Shown here: positions 1 through 9,364 of the stretch, in pieces
How positions within the stretch are numbered: the first letter of the stretch is position 1
How the letters are laid out: each line of letters begins with the position of its first letter
Origin: Crataegus laevigata
Lineage: Eukaryota; Streptophyta; Magnoliopsida; Rosales; Rosaceae
Assembly: GCA_963580275.1 (NCBI GenBank)
Contig: OY756949.1
Coordinates: 18,769,001 to 18,833,000, forward strand
Direction of reading: 5' to 3'
Length of the DNA stretch: 64,000 bases
Made by a program: the position numbers and the translations under genes
The notes under the pieces: generated by a model
The model's database searches: none
Told to the model about the DNA's origin: nothing
The model's input: the letters and a program-made list of their open reading frames with translations, nothing else

Positions 1-12
1 CTTATCTTATGG

Positions 13-57
<45 letters not shown>

Positions 58-1791
58 ATTTATATATTTATATATTTATATAAATATAATGTGTGTGTGT
101 GATGGTAGTCTGAAAGGAAATTTTAATGAGTGCAGTCGGTGGAATAAAAGAATGGAGGAGTGGGTTGTGGAATGATGAGGACAGCTCATGAGGAGCCCAT
201 GGAAAAAAACGGTGGAAAAGTCACGAAGCAGCTAGTGGCACGGGGGAAAGGATTTAAGAAAAACAGGCGCTGCCTTTAAGGAGGAGGAATAAGATAGCTG
301 CTAAAGGAGAGAGGCGCTGCCTCTTGTCAGCGGGGGAAGAGCAGCGCAAGGCTGCCTTGGCGAGGAGAAAAGAATAAAAAAAATATAAGGAGAAGGCAAG
401 CTGCCAGTGGGCAGCGAGAAAACAGACGGCAAAATAAGAAAGGGAGGGACGGAAAACGGAGGCGCGGACTGAAAGGAAAACAGAAACAGAAGGCTGCCTT
501 TGGCAGCCAATTGGAGAAACGGAGCAGCTTACGAAGGGAGCGCGGGGGAAGGCCGAGAAAAGCAGTCAGACAGAGTGCTGCCACTTGGCAGCCAGGGAAA
601 ATCAAACGGAATGAAGGGCGCAGTCTCAAGAGAAACCAGGAAGCAGTCAACGTGCAGGGAGCTAGCATGGGCTGCCAGCATGCGAGACGAGAGCCAATCA
701 GGAATAGGCATCAGCTGGGCAGCACGGGCAGCTTGAAAAACAGATCCTTGCATCCCTAATTTGGTTTAATCCTCCAAACTCTTATTTTTATTTCTGTTTT
801 TAATTTCTGTTTTAATAATGTGTAATTAATTTATATTGGCTACATGTTAATTCAAAGCCATGATTATATTTGTAATTTGAATTGGTACCTTCAGTTGTGA
901 TTTATAAGTTGTGATTTAATTTGCTTAATTGCTTGATTGATAACTTATTTGTGTATGTTGATTAAGAATGCATACTTAATTTACATGCATGAATTTGATG
1001 CTAGAATATAAGTGAATTTCACCTAATCGTTATGAACTTATATTCATGAGTAGTGAAGGTTGTTATCCACAATCGCGTTAAGTAAATTCTTGGCAGGAGT
1101 ATCATGCTTTTCATAGTTACGAATGCCTCGTCAGTATTTATAGTTTTCACAAAGTTTAATGATCTTTGATTGTATCTCTATTGTGCTTTTCACGTAGGGG
1201 ACTTTTGAGGAATGTTTTGAATTGTTGTATGCTGTTCATCCAATTTAATAACATAAGGAAAACTTGAAGATTAAAAAAGTGCTGTTCACGGTTAATCTGG
1301 AGTATTGAAATTTACAATTTATTGAAAGAACAACTGAAGGTCAATTTAGATTGCATATGTGTCTTGTGTGGAGAAAAACCCTCTAGCCAATCCGTCGCCT
1401 ATCCATTCACTTTTATTTTATGTTTTTGTCAATTTCATAATTTATTTAAGTTTAATTTACGTTTCGTCCAAACCAAACCCCCCCCCCCCCATTATTAAAT
1501 TATATTATTTAGTTAGTTTTTATTATTTTTAATCTTTTAATTCGATTTCGTCCATTTTAGTTCCTAGTGTTTATTTAAATTGTTTTCATTATTTTGAGTC
1601 ATTTTAGTGTGTTTTGAGTTATTAGAGTCTTTTTCCTAGTTTGTGTTTTTGAGTCTTGTTTAATATTTTTAAATTAATTTAGAGTAGATTAGCAATCCCT
1701 CCTAATCCCCGGCTTAGAACGATACCCTACTTACACCTATACTACAACTGTCAAAAAGAGGGTTAAATTTGTGCGGTTTAAAATCCCGTCA
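1..1791 (+). repeat. 5' LTR of element A (first ~190 bp missing)
   Basis: Matches 7177-8962 almost base for base, so about 190 bp of the LTR lie outside the window. It ends ..CCCGTCA at 1791, directly before the PBS. It contains a TA microsatellite (17-80), a purine-rich GC-richer block (about 180-760) full of GCTGCC/GGCAGC hairpins, and a 13-C run near 1478-1490. Short ORFs in 301-759 recur identically in the other LTR and are not taken as genes. Confidence 0.93.
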
Positions 1792-1797
1792 AATTTT

Positions 1798-1815
1798 TGG
1801 CGCCGTTGCCGGGGA
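1798..1815 (+). promoter_or_regulatory. Primer-binding site (tRNA-Asp), element A
   Basis: TGGCGCCGTTGCCGGGGA lies 6 bp after the LTR end. It is the reverse complement of the 3' end of plant tRNA-Asp including CCA. This primes minus-strand cDNA synthesis. Confidence 0.93.
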
Positions 1816-1835
1816 TTAGCAAATTTGCTAATCCC
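1812..1835 (+). other. Palindrome overlapping the 3' end of the PBS
   Basis: GGGATTAGCAAA is followed directly by TTTGCTAATCCC, a perfect 24-nt inverted repeat. Its left arm starts inside the PBS. Equivalent hairpins sit at the same place in M, D, E, J and G, with a different but still paired stem in G. Confidence 0.8.
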
Positions 1836-1945
1836 TTTATTTTTGTTTGTGTTTATTTTTATATTTGTGTTTTTGTTTATATTTGTGTGTGTGTATTTTA
1901 CTTTTGGTATTTGATTTATTTTTCTTTCTTTGATTTTAGGTACTA

Positions 1946-3034
1946 ATGGAGCAAGATATGGCAACCATTCAAGCTCAATTGGCGCAGCTCACTGCTCAAT
2001 TGACTCATAATGCCGAACGGACCTCAATGCCAAGTGTCCCTACACTTGATGTGCCCTATGGGCAAGGATATCAAACTCAGCAATATCCTCAATTTTCTGC
2101 ATATGAAGATGATTGGGGATATCAAGGCCACAGCCAATCAAGGGGCAACATGTATTCCAACGCTTGCAATTCGGATTGGAGAGGTTATTCAAATCAGATG
2201 TGGGATGAACCTCAGCAATTTCAACAAAGTGGATATTGGCAGCAAGACGTGTTCTATTCCAGACCTATGCAGCCACCACAGCATCACCCACAACAATTCC
2301 AATCGAATTCAAGTATGGCCGTAAATTATAATGAAATTCTTGAAGGACTAATTTCTTTGACGCAGGGCTCACAAAAAGAAGAACAATTGCCGTCATCGGA
2401 AGAGTTCTATCAGTGGCCATATGAGCCACCACAGCCACCACAACAATCTGCCCAATTCAATTCAGGTACATCTGTTAATAATGATAATATTATTCAATTA
2501 CTCATCTCTTTGAACCAGGAAGTAGAAAATCAAACCAAGGAGATGGGAGAATTGAATAATCAAATGGGGCAGATTGTGGAAGTTCTTCCTGAGATCCAAA
2601 GTGATATCCCGATTCTTGGTGCAATAAATCAAGTTTCAGATTTTGCTGAAACGTTCAAAGAACCTTGCACACCAAGAAGAAGGATTCAAGAGAATGAAGT
2701 GGCTGGAGACTTTCAAGAATCCATCAATGAGGCTGTGCAGGAAACAAAGGCCCAAGAAATTGAGTTTAATGATACGGGACAGGCCACAACCATCATAGTA
2801 AACCTGGCCCAGTTCAAAATCCCGGAGATATCCAAAAACGTAGTTTTTGTCATTGATTTCGCGTCGGAGAAAGAAAGTAAGCCATCTTCTCCATTTTTAA
2901 TTTTGTTTTTTACTAACATTCTGATTTTGATGATTCAGGCACCCACCCGAGAATACAAACCATTGCCGAATCATTTCAAGTATCACCTCCCATTGAAAGA
3001 TAAATTTCATGCTTTGGAGCCGAGGGGAGGTTAA
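1946..3034 (+). CDS. Degenerate gag-like protein of element A
   Basis: This is a 362-residue ORF starting at the conserved gag position just after TTTTAG/GTACTA. The N-terminus has a Q-rich heptad stretch (residues about 5-25). A block around residues 70-90 resembles the YSNTYNPGWRD segment of full gag proteins. Around residues 215-255 there is a counterpart of the LLDAIKQVPRYAKF segment. The C-terminus ends in a relic of the linker before reverse transcriptase (KPLPNHFKY). The capsid core, the CCHC knuckle and all enzymes are absent. It therefore looks like several gag islands fused in frame after large deletions, with the original 3' untranslated block retained right after the stop. The ORF is open, but whether the protein has a role is unknown. 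Confidence 0.75.
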   Translation: MEQDMATIQAQLAQLTAQLTHNAERTSMPSVPTLDVPYGQGYQTQQYPQFSAYEDDWGYQGHSQSRGNMYSNACNSDWRGYSNQMWDEPQQFQQSGYWQQDVFYSRPMQPPQHHPQQFQSNSSMAVNYNEILEGLISLTQGSQKEEQLPSSEEFYQWPYEPPQPPQQSAQFNSGTSVNNDNIIQLLISLNQEVENQTKEMGELNNQMGQIVEVLPEIQSDIPILGAINQVSDFAETFKEPCTPRRRIQENEVAGDFQESINEAVQETKAQEIEFNDTGQATTIIVNLAQFKIPEISKNVVFVIDFASEKESKPSSPFLILFFTNILILMIQAPTREYKPLPNHFKYHLPLKDKFHALEPRGG

Positions 3035-3044
3035 TGGAAAGATT

Positions 3045-3091
3045 CGTCCGGCTAAAGACGTTAAACCAAGCGCTTCTTGGGAGGCAACCCA
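3045..3091 (+). other. Conserved block after the gag/pol stop, element A
   Basis: CGTCCGGCTAAAGACG, then a core ending in GGGAGGCAACCCA. The same block follows the pol stop in D, E, M and N, and a weaker form is in G. It is retained here although pol itself is gone, which suggests a cis-acting role. Confidence 0.7.
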
Positions 3092-3343
3092 AGCAACCAG
3101 ATTTGCATTTCTTAACCCTCCTCTTTAATTGCCTTTACTTTGCAATTTTTGTTTTGTTTAGTTAGTTGTGTTATTTGGTTAATTTTTGTTTAGTTGTGTT
3201 TAAATAAATTAAGGGCAATGTTTATTTTAAGTGCGGATAAACAAAGTCTTTTTACATTAATTTACTTATTTTGCATTACATATTTTAATTTGCTTAAAAT
3301 AAACTTTAAAAAAAAAATTAATAATAATAATAATAATATTAGT

Positions 3344-3371
3344 AACATATATATATATATATATATATATT
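3344..3371. repeat. (AT)n microsatellite
   Basis: A simple TA repeat of about 28 bp in the A/T-rich stretch between the gag-like ORF and the antisense ORF. Confidence 0.85.
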
Positions 3372-3433
3372 TAAATAAACATTAAAAGCATAAATAAATT
3401 TACAATAATACAAAAACTGATAGAATTCATTGG

Positions 3434-4045
3434 TCATTGGTTAGGTGGCGCCCCAGAGGTCGACGGAGCTCCGGGAAGACGAAGAGCCAGAGTTGGAATC
3501 TCCGGAGCCGGAACGCTTGGTGCAACTCCCGAGGACGAAGGCAACATAAACCGCGGGAGTAGCGCCATGAACCTTTCATGATCACTCTGGATCCGACCGT
3601 CCGACTCCTGCAGCTGGTCCAGCTTCCTCTTCATGCTGGTCGAGTAACTAGTTGCAAGCATGTGCAACTCCTTGTTCTCGTGCCTGAGTCCTCTGACCTC
3701 CTGCCGAAGACTGGCCACCTCAGCCATCAGCGACTCCACCTGACGAGATCTTGCAAGCAGGCGCTGGCCCATGTTCGAAACTGAGCCTGCACTCTGGACG
3801 CTGAGGGCCAGAGATTCCTGAACGGCCAGCTCGTCCGACCGCCTAGATAGCATCCTATTGTCCCTTGGAGTGAGCAGATTTCTGGCAATCACCGTAGCGG
3901 TGATTTCATTCCTCATCATTGTGTCCCCGACTGTAAGAGGACCATTGGGGGATATGAAGGATGGATTCCAAATGTTGTTCGGAGAAGACGAGTCATCGTC
4001 TTCCCCGACATTCAAGTTTAGGCGACGGTCGGAAGGGCAAGACAT
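3434..4045 (-). CDS. Antisense accessory ORF, predicted coiled-coil protein
   Basis: I do not recognise a named family. It is 203 residues if translation starts at the ATG at 4045. The frame stays open to 4156 (240 residues), but the upstream part is CT-rich and reads like a plant 5' leader, so I prefer the inner start MSCPSDRRLNLNVGEDD. Residues about 12-20 are acidic. Residues about 92-160 form a strong heptad pattern (ESLMAEVASLRQEVRGLRHE onward). The tail is rich in P, S and G. It lies antisense to the retrotransposon, in the region where Athila relatives may carry an env-like gene. Antisense extra ORFs are known in the Ogre/Tat branch of plant Ty3/gypsy elements, but homology is not established here. 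It is open and coherent, so probably a real gene of the element. Confidence 0.65.
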   Translation of the reverse strand: MSCPSDRRLNLNVGEDDDSSSPNNIWNPSFISPNGPLTVGDTMMRNEITATVIARNLLTPRDNRMLSRRSDELAVQESLALSVQSAGSVSNMGQRLLARSRQVESLMAEVASLRQEVRGLRHENKELHMLATSYSTSMKRKLDQLQESDGRIQSDHERFMALLPRFMLPSSSGVAPSVPAPEIPTLALRLPGAPSTSGAPPNQ

Positions 4046-4658
4046 TTTTAGAGGGGGTTGGGGAAGAAAAGAGTTCGGAAGGAATAAGAGTGCAGAAGAG
4101 AGTTCGGAAAGATTATGTGTGTTTACAGAAGGGAGTGTTTGAGGAAGGGAGTTCAAGTGTGATGTGAAGCAGAATTAGTGCCTCTATAAAAAGAAGCAAA
4201 TCAAAGAGAGGCGCTCCTCTGAGGTTGAAGACGCGTCCTCGCGCAATTCGAAGGAGCCAGACACCTTTCTCAAATGCCGGAATCCTTTATCAAAAGCTGG
4301 GCGTGACTCAGACATCACGAGGGTTCAGTTTTTCCAATTTTGTCGTGACTCATCACGTGCAGCTTGGAGCGTTGCGAAAACCACGAGCCGCACCCGGATT
4401 TGAACCCCGGTTTTCAAAAGATCATCATTCCAGTTTGTCGTCACTCGTCGCATGCGTAGTCAGCTTCGCGGAAATTACGGACGCGTTGTCAGAAAGCGCG
4501 TAACGGGCACTGTTCATCCATCCACCGGCTGCCGACAAATAGTGCGGGAATAGTTCCGGTTGAGGAAGAAAAATTTCTATAAGTTCGACCTTCGCCTTCC
4601 ACATCAAAGGCACACCTTCACACCCTCTCAACCTCTCAACCTCTCTTCATCTCCGATA
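4046..4658. promoter_or_regulatory. Spacer between divergent ORFs, possible bidirectional promoter
   Basis: The two accessory ORFs point away from each other across about 610 bp. On the minus strand a TATA-like TTTTTATAGAGG (about 4184-4195) lies some 140 bp upstream of the antisense ATG, with a CT-rich leader between. On the plus strand TCTATAAG (about 4576-4583) lies some 80 bp before the ATG at 4659, with CTCTCAACCTCTC-type leader sequence. A CACGTG G-box core occurs near 4354. The stretch is richer in G+C than its surroundings. The promoter assignment is inference from these motifs. Confidence 0.4.
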
Positions 4659-5045
4659 ATGTCTTCCCAAAGAAAGCTTTCGAGTTATTCAGTGTTCTTC
4701 ATCCCTTGGATCACCCCAGAAAACAAACCTTCCAGAGCAAAAGTATTTCATATCAAAAAGGTTAAAAGCAAAAGTATCTCATATCATGCTTTCTCCTCTC
4801 CTTCATCTGAGGAACGTGGAGAAAGTGAGATCCTGATTGCTTACCTAGTCTTGCTCTCGAGTACTCATCTCAGACCCCTCCCATCCCACTTCAAAAATAA
4901 ACCTGTGTTGAGGTACTTCTTCAAAAACAAAAGTACCTCACAGACGAAGCAGGAGGAGTCTGAGTTGCTACGAAGAGCAGGTGAGTCTGGGTTGATCCAA
5001 GAGTTCAAGAAGATGCCACACCTGCGTGGAGACCGGACTACTTGA
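4659..5045 (+). CDS. Sense accessory ORF of unknown function in element A
   Basis: No family recognised. It is 128 residues from the ATG at 4659 (MSSQRKLSSYSVFF..), chosen because the preceding bases look like a leader. The same frame is open from 4560. The product is basic and serine-rich, with repeated KSKS/KNKS segments, and has no obvious membrane span or catalytic motif. The DNA holds short direct repeats (AAAAGTAT-TCATATCA near 4739 and 4770), so low-complexity duplication may have shaped it. It diverges from the antisense ORF across a shared spacer. It may be a captured gene fragment or an open frame by chance. Confidence 0.4.
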   Translation: MSSQRKLSSYSVFFIPWITPENKPSRAKVFHIKKVKSKSISYHAFSSPSSEERGESEILIAYLVLLSSTHLRPLPSHFKNKPVLRYFFKNKSTSQTKQEESELLRRAGESGLIQEFKKMPHLRGDRTT

Positions 5046-5414
5046 AGCATGTGGAGACAACGTGCTGATTCATCCTCAACTAAGTTGAGGATCACTTGCA
5101 AGAAGAAGGCCCATCCAGTTCAAGATGAAAGCTGTGGAAAATCAACAAGCGACCAATGACCACCTATTAGTTCTTTTCGTTGTCTTTTATTTTTATTTTC
5201 TATTTTTCGTTTGCAGTTTCTATATTTTCTTGCGTGCTTAACTGATTTATTTCTTTTCTTTGCAGGAACGTTTGGTTATTTTTCGTTTGAAGTTGATTGC
5301 AAAATTTACGCTTGGGGGTCATCGCTTGGTTTTCTGCAAATTAGGGAAGTTTTCAGTCCTATTGCTTTATTTTATTTTTATTTTTATATTCTTAATTGCT
5401 TATTAATGTTTTAT

Positions 5415-5449
5415 GACATTGGGGACAATGTCTAGTTTAAGTGTGGGGG
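5415..5449 (+). other. Palindrome + G-run module, element A
   Basis: GACATTG-GGGA-CAATGTC has 7-bp arms and is followed by TTTAAGTGTGGGGG. The same module occurs in G, D, M, E and N. Confidence 0.7.
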
Positions 5450-6946
5450 TATCAAGATAAAAAATGACCAAATTGAAATTTTTTGTGTCTTCGACTTTGA
5501 ACTGGTTCATTTGTTTCCATGTTATTGCTTTTTGTTTTCTTAATTAGCTTTGTGTTTTACTTAATTTTTTTCGGAGTTTTGTGTTTTATTTAATTTTTCT
5601 CGAAAAATTTAAAAAAATCCAAAAATATTGTCTTGTTTTCCTTATGGTTTTAAATTAGTTTTTTATTAGTTTCCCGACCCAATGATATAACTGGAAGAAA
5701 TTTGAACCATGATTATCAAGAACTTAGTTAACATGTGTTTTATGAAATTCCTTGTTCTTTTGTTAGTATTGTACATGTTTGATCGTCTTTGAAAAACCAA
5801 ATACACATAGCCTTGTTGATGTGAAACTAAAGCATGATTTAAAACTTCATATGTGAATTTAGTGACCGTATACATCCTATGTGAGGTTTTGAGCCTATTG
5901 AAAGTGTGTGAATTTTTCATACACTCCCATTCTTTTATGTGTGATGAACTTATGTGAGATGCATCTCTAGAACTTGCGTAACGATCTTTCGAAATATTTG
6001 TCATTGATTGCGTGAACTTGAAAATGATAGAGGCATTAGGTTCACCACCATGGCCCAAATAACCATATTTCCCAAAAGAAAAGAAAAAAAAAATGATATC
6101 ACTAGATTTCCAATTTGAGCCGTTATGTTGAGCCTTTTATTTCTTATCACCAGATATGTCTACCCTTATACCTCAAAACATTTTTCCTTACCCTTTCCAA
6201 GCGAGCAATTTGAAACTGTCTTTTGAGAAATGTTTGTGAAGTACTTGGAACGAGTTTGGCAAAAGAATAAGTGTGGGGGTATTTCATGTTTGTCTTTATT
6301 ATTTAAAAAAAAATGAGAAAAGAGAAGAAAAGAAAAAGAAAAAGAAAGGTTGTATTCGAAGAAAAAAAAAAAAAAAGTTTAAAGTTTCAGTTTAAGGGTG
6401 TGATGGGAGGTGTTAGAAGAATCGCTGGAAAGTTTGAGTTCTTATAAATCTCAACTAAAAGAATCGCTTGCAATATAGCTTGGAACTTGTGTTTTCCTAT
6501 TCTTTTGTTTCAATAGCCCTATCCCTAAGCCTCATTACATCCAATAAAAGTCCTCTTGATTTAAGTTTTGCAATTATGATTGTGGAGAAGTGATTTTTAT
6601 GCAAGCTTATGGTAGATCTTTCACATTTGTTTCTTTGAGCGAAACACATTAAAACTAAACACATGTGTGATTGAGTGCATATCCCGTGAGAAGGTTACTG
6701 ATTTGCATATGGTGTTTTTAAAAATAAAAACTTGAAATTGCATTAGCATGGCTATCTCACACACTACACTTCAAGGATGATTTAAAGATTACTGCTAATA
6801 TTTGAATAAGGAAGATGAACTTGGATTAGTTTGTTTGGTGTTAGCTATGGTTCTTGCTGATTTATGTTCTCAAATAAAATTCTATGAGGGTCAAATAGGG
6901 GGAAGCTAATGTTTTTTTTATGTTATTACTTTTTCTGTTTTCTTTG

Positions 6947-6986
6947 TTTTGCTCGAGGACTAGCAAAAGCTAAGTGTGGGGGTATT
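6947..6986 (+). promoter_or_regulatory. Pre-PPT hairpin and polypurine tract, element A
   Basis: The inverted arms TTTTGCT (6947-6953) and AGCAAAA (6962-6968) run into AAGCTAAGTGTGGGGGTATT, which ends at the first base of the 3' LTR. The polypurine tract primes plus-strand DNA synthesis. Confidence 0.85.
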
Positions 6987-7196
6987 TGATCGGACCATAT
7001 TTATATACATTTTTATATCAAATTCACTCGTCTTTTCTTAGTTAGTTCGTTATATTTTGAGCTATTTACTTTGTTTTTGTGTTTTAATAGAATTTATCTA
7101 GCTAAGAAAATAAAAATAGAATAAATGAAATTTTAAGTGCTAAATTCGTCTAAAATTTCTTGCCTGTTAAATATAACTTATCTTATGGAAAATATA

Positions 7197-7229
<33 letters not shown>

Positions 7230-8962
7230 ATTTATATATTTATATATTTATATAAATATAATGTGTGTGTGTGATGGTAGTCTGAAAGGAAATTTTAATG
7301 AGTGCAGTCGGTGGAATAAAAGAATGGAGGAGTGGGTTGTGGAATGATGAGGACAGCTCATGAGGAGCCCATGGAAAAAAACGGTGGAAAAGTCACGAAG
7401 CAGCTAGTGGCACGGGGGAAAGGATTTAAGAAAAACAGGCGCTGCCTTTAAGGAGGAGGAATAAGATAGCTGCTAAAGGAGAGAGGCGCTGCCTCTTGTC
7501 AGCGGGGGAAGAGCAGCGCAAGGCTGCCTTGGCGAGGAGAAAAGAATAAAAAAAATATAAGGAGAAGGCAAGCTGCCAGTGGGCAGCGAGAAAACAGACG
7601 GCAAAATAAGAAAGGGAGGGACGGAAAACGGAGGCGCGGACTGAAAGGAAAACAGAAACAGAAGGCTGCCTTTGGCAGCCAATTGGAGAAACGGAGCAGC
7701 TTACGAAGGGAGCGCGGGGGAAGGCCGAGAAAAGCAGTCAGACAGAGTGCTGCCACTTGGCAGCCAGGGAAAATCAAACGGAATGAAGGGCGCAGTCTCA
7801 AGAGAAACCAGGAAGCAGTCAACGTCCAGGGAGCTAGCATGGGCTGCCAGCATGCGAGACGAGAGCCAATCAGGAATAGGCATCAGCTGGGCAGCACGGG
7901 CAGCTTGAAAAACAGATCCTTGCAACCCTAATTTGGTTTAATCCTCCAAACTCTTATTTTTATTTCTGTTTTTAATTTCTGTTTTAATAATGTGTAATTA
8001 ATTTATATTGGCTACATGTTAATTCAAAGCCATGATTATATTTGTAATTTGAATTGGTACCTTCAGTTGTGATTTCTAAGTTGTGATTTAATTTGCTTAA
8101 TTGCTTGATTGATAACTTATTTGTGTATGTTGATTAAGAATGCATACTTAATTTACATGCATGAATTTGATGCTAGAATATAAGTGAATTTCACCTAATC
8201 GTTATGAACTTATATTCATGAGTAGTGAAGGTTGTTATCCACAATCGCGTTAAGTAAATTCTTGGCAGGAGTATCATGCTTTTCATAGTTACGAATGCCT
8301 CGTCAGTATTTATAGTTTTCACAAAGTTTAATGATCTTTGATTGTATCTCTATTGTGCTTTTCACGTAGGGGACTTTTGAGGAATGTTTTGAATTGTTGT
8401 ATGCTGTTCATCCAATTTAATAACATAAGGAAAACTTGAAGATTAAAAAAGTGTTGTTCACGGTTAATCTGGAGTATTGAAATTTACAATTTATTGAAAG
8501 AACAACTGAAGGTTAATTTAGATTGCATATGTGTCTTGTGTGGAGAAAAACCCTCTAGCCAATCCGTCGCCTATCCATTCACTTTTATTTTATGTTTTTG
8601 TCAATTTCATAATTTATTTAAGTTTAATTTACGTTTCGTCCAAACCAAACCCCCCCCCCCATTATTAAATTATATTATTTAGTTAGTTTTTATTATTTTT
8701 AATCTTTTAATTCGATTTCCGTCCATTTTAGTTCCTAGTGTTTATTTAAATTGTTTTCATTATTTTGAGTCATTTTAGTGTGTTTTGAGTTATTAGAGTC
8801 TTTTTCCTAGTTTGTGTTTTTGAGTCTTGTTTAATATTTTTAAATTAATTTAGAGTAGATTAGCAATCCCTCCTAATCCCCGGCTTAGAACGATACCCTA
8901 CTTACACCTATACTACAACTGTCAAAAAGAGGGTTAAATTTGTGCGGTTTAAAATCCCGTCA
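6987..8962 (+). repeat. 3' LTR of element A
   Basis: A complete 1976-bp LTR, TGATCGGACC.. to ..CCCGTCA. It shows the family length and includes the TA microsatellite (7194-7260), the GCTGCC/GGCAGC hairpin block (about 7440-7910) and an 11-C run. Bases 7177-8962 correspond to window positions 1-1791. Confidence 0.95.
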
Positions 8963-9241
8963 GATTTCAACTCGAACTCAGCGGTCTTGCCTAGGGTAGC
9001 CGGGGGGGTATTGAATGCATAATGGTGCGGCATTGATCAACCCCGAGGCCGATAGTTCTTTAATGGTCAGATTATCCGCTGCCATAACTTCTTCTTCCAC
9101 GTCCTCAAACTCAGATTCGGCCTCTGAACTTGAACTAGGTTCACTAGGTTCGGGATGCCTCCTCTTTCTTCTCAAATCACGTTCAAAATCGTCGTTAAAG
9201 TCCAAGATATGTGCATGCACAGTTTGAGAACTCCGCGTCAT
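8963..9241 (-). pseudogene. 5' fragment of gag, left copy of tandem element M
   Basis: The first ~90 codons of an Athila-like gag (MTRSSQTVHAHILDF..) start at 9241 and are cut by element A at 8963. It is almost identical to 54569-54848. A run of seven Gs (complement) where the other copy has six shifts the frame near its end, so the fragment was already damaged. The rest of this copy lies left of A, outside the window. Confidence 0.88.
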
Positions 9242-9321
9242 GCACTAGTACCTAAATCAAGAAAACAAAACAAAATAAGAAAACTAGATAAATTAACTAA
9301 AAACACACGACAAAAACACAA

Positions 9322-9359
9322 GGGATTAGCAATTTTGCTAATCCCCGGCAACAGCGCCA
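9322..9359 (-). promoter_or_regulatory. PBS with one mismatch plus overlapping hairpin, left M copy
   Basis: The complement of 9342-9359 matches the tRNA-Asp PBS except for one transition (GGCGCTGTTG). The adjoining GGGATTAGC / GCTAATCCC arms (9322-9345) form the conserved hairpin. Confidence 0.88.
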
Positions 9360-9364
9360 AAATT

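Larger units (their letters stand above)
5046..6986 (+). other. Non-coding 3' region of element A
   Basis: About 1.9 kb with no convincing gene. It holds a palindrome plus G-run at 5415-5449, a second AAGTGTGGGGG motif at about 6269-6279, an A-rich stretch (6300-6380) and the polypurine tract at the end. A minus-strand frame at 5666-6058 has no recognisable features and is left out. Confidence 0.8.
1..8962 (+). mobile_element. Element A: non-autonomous Athila-like LTR retrotransposon, 5' end outside the window
   Basis: Two near-identical LTRs (1-1791 and 6987-8962) flank a 5.2-kb interior with a tRNA-Asp PBS, a small gag-like ORF, two divergent accessory ORFs and a polypurine tract. There is no protease, reverse transcriptase, RNase H or integrase, so it must move in trans. 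It sits inside the gag gene of the left copy of tandem element M: the base after the 3' LTR resumes M gag on the minus strand. The right-hand target-site copy should be GATTT (8963-8967). Its partner lies left of the window. The LTRs differ by only about five or six point changes plus length differences in a TA and a C run, so the insertion is recent. Confidence 0.9.

Noticed and set aside
301..759. Several overlapping 69-113 residue frames, repeated at 7473-7931
   Set aside because: They lie in the LTR hairpin block, overlap on both strands and recur only because the LTR is duplicated. No protein features.
3434..4156. Antisense frame taken as 240 residues from 4156
   Set aside because: The first 37 residues are CT-rich leader-like sequence. 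The ATG at 4045 is a better start, so the shorter form was annotated.
4385..4420. tRNA/SINE-like box B (complement reads GGTTCAAATCC)
   Set aside because: No matching box A at the right distance, the T-stem does not pair fully, and there is no tail or target duplication. Chance or a very old relic.
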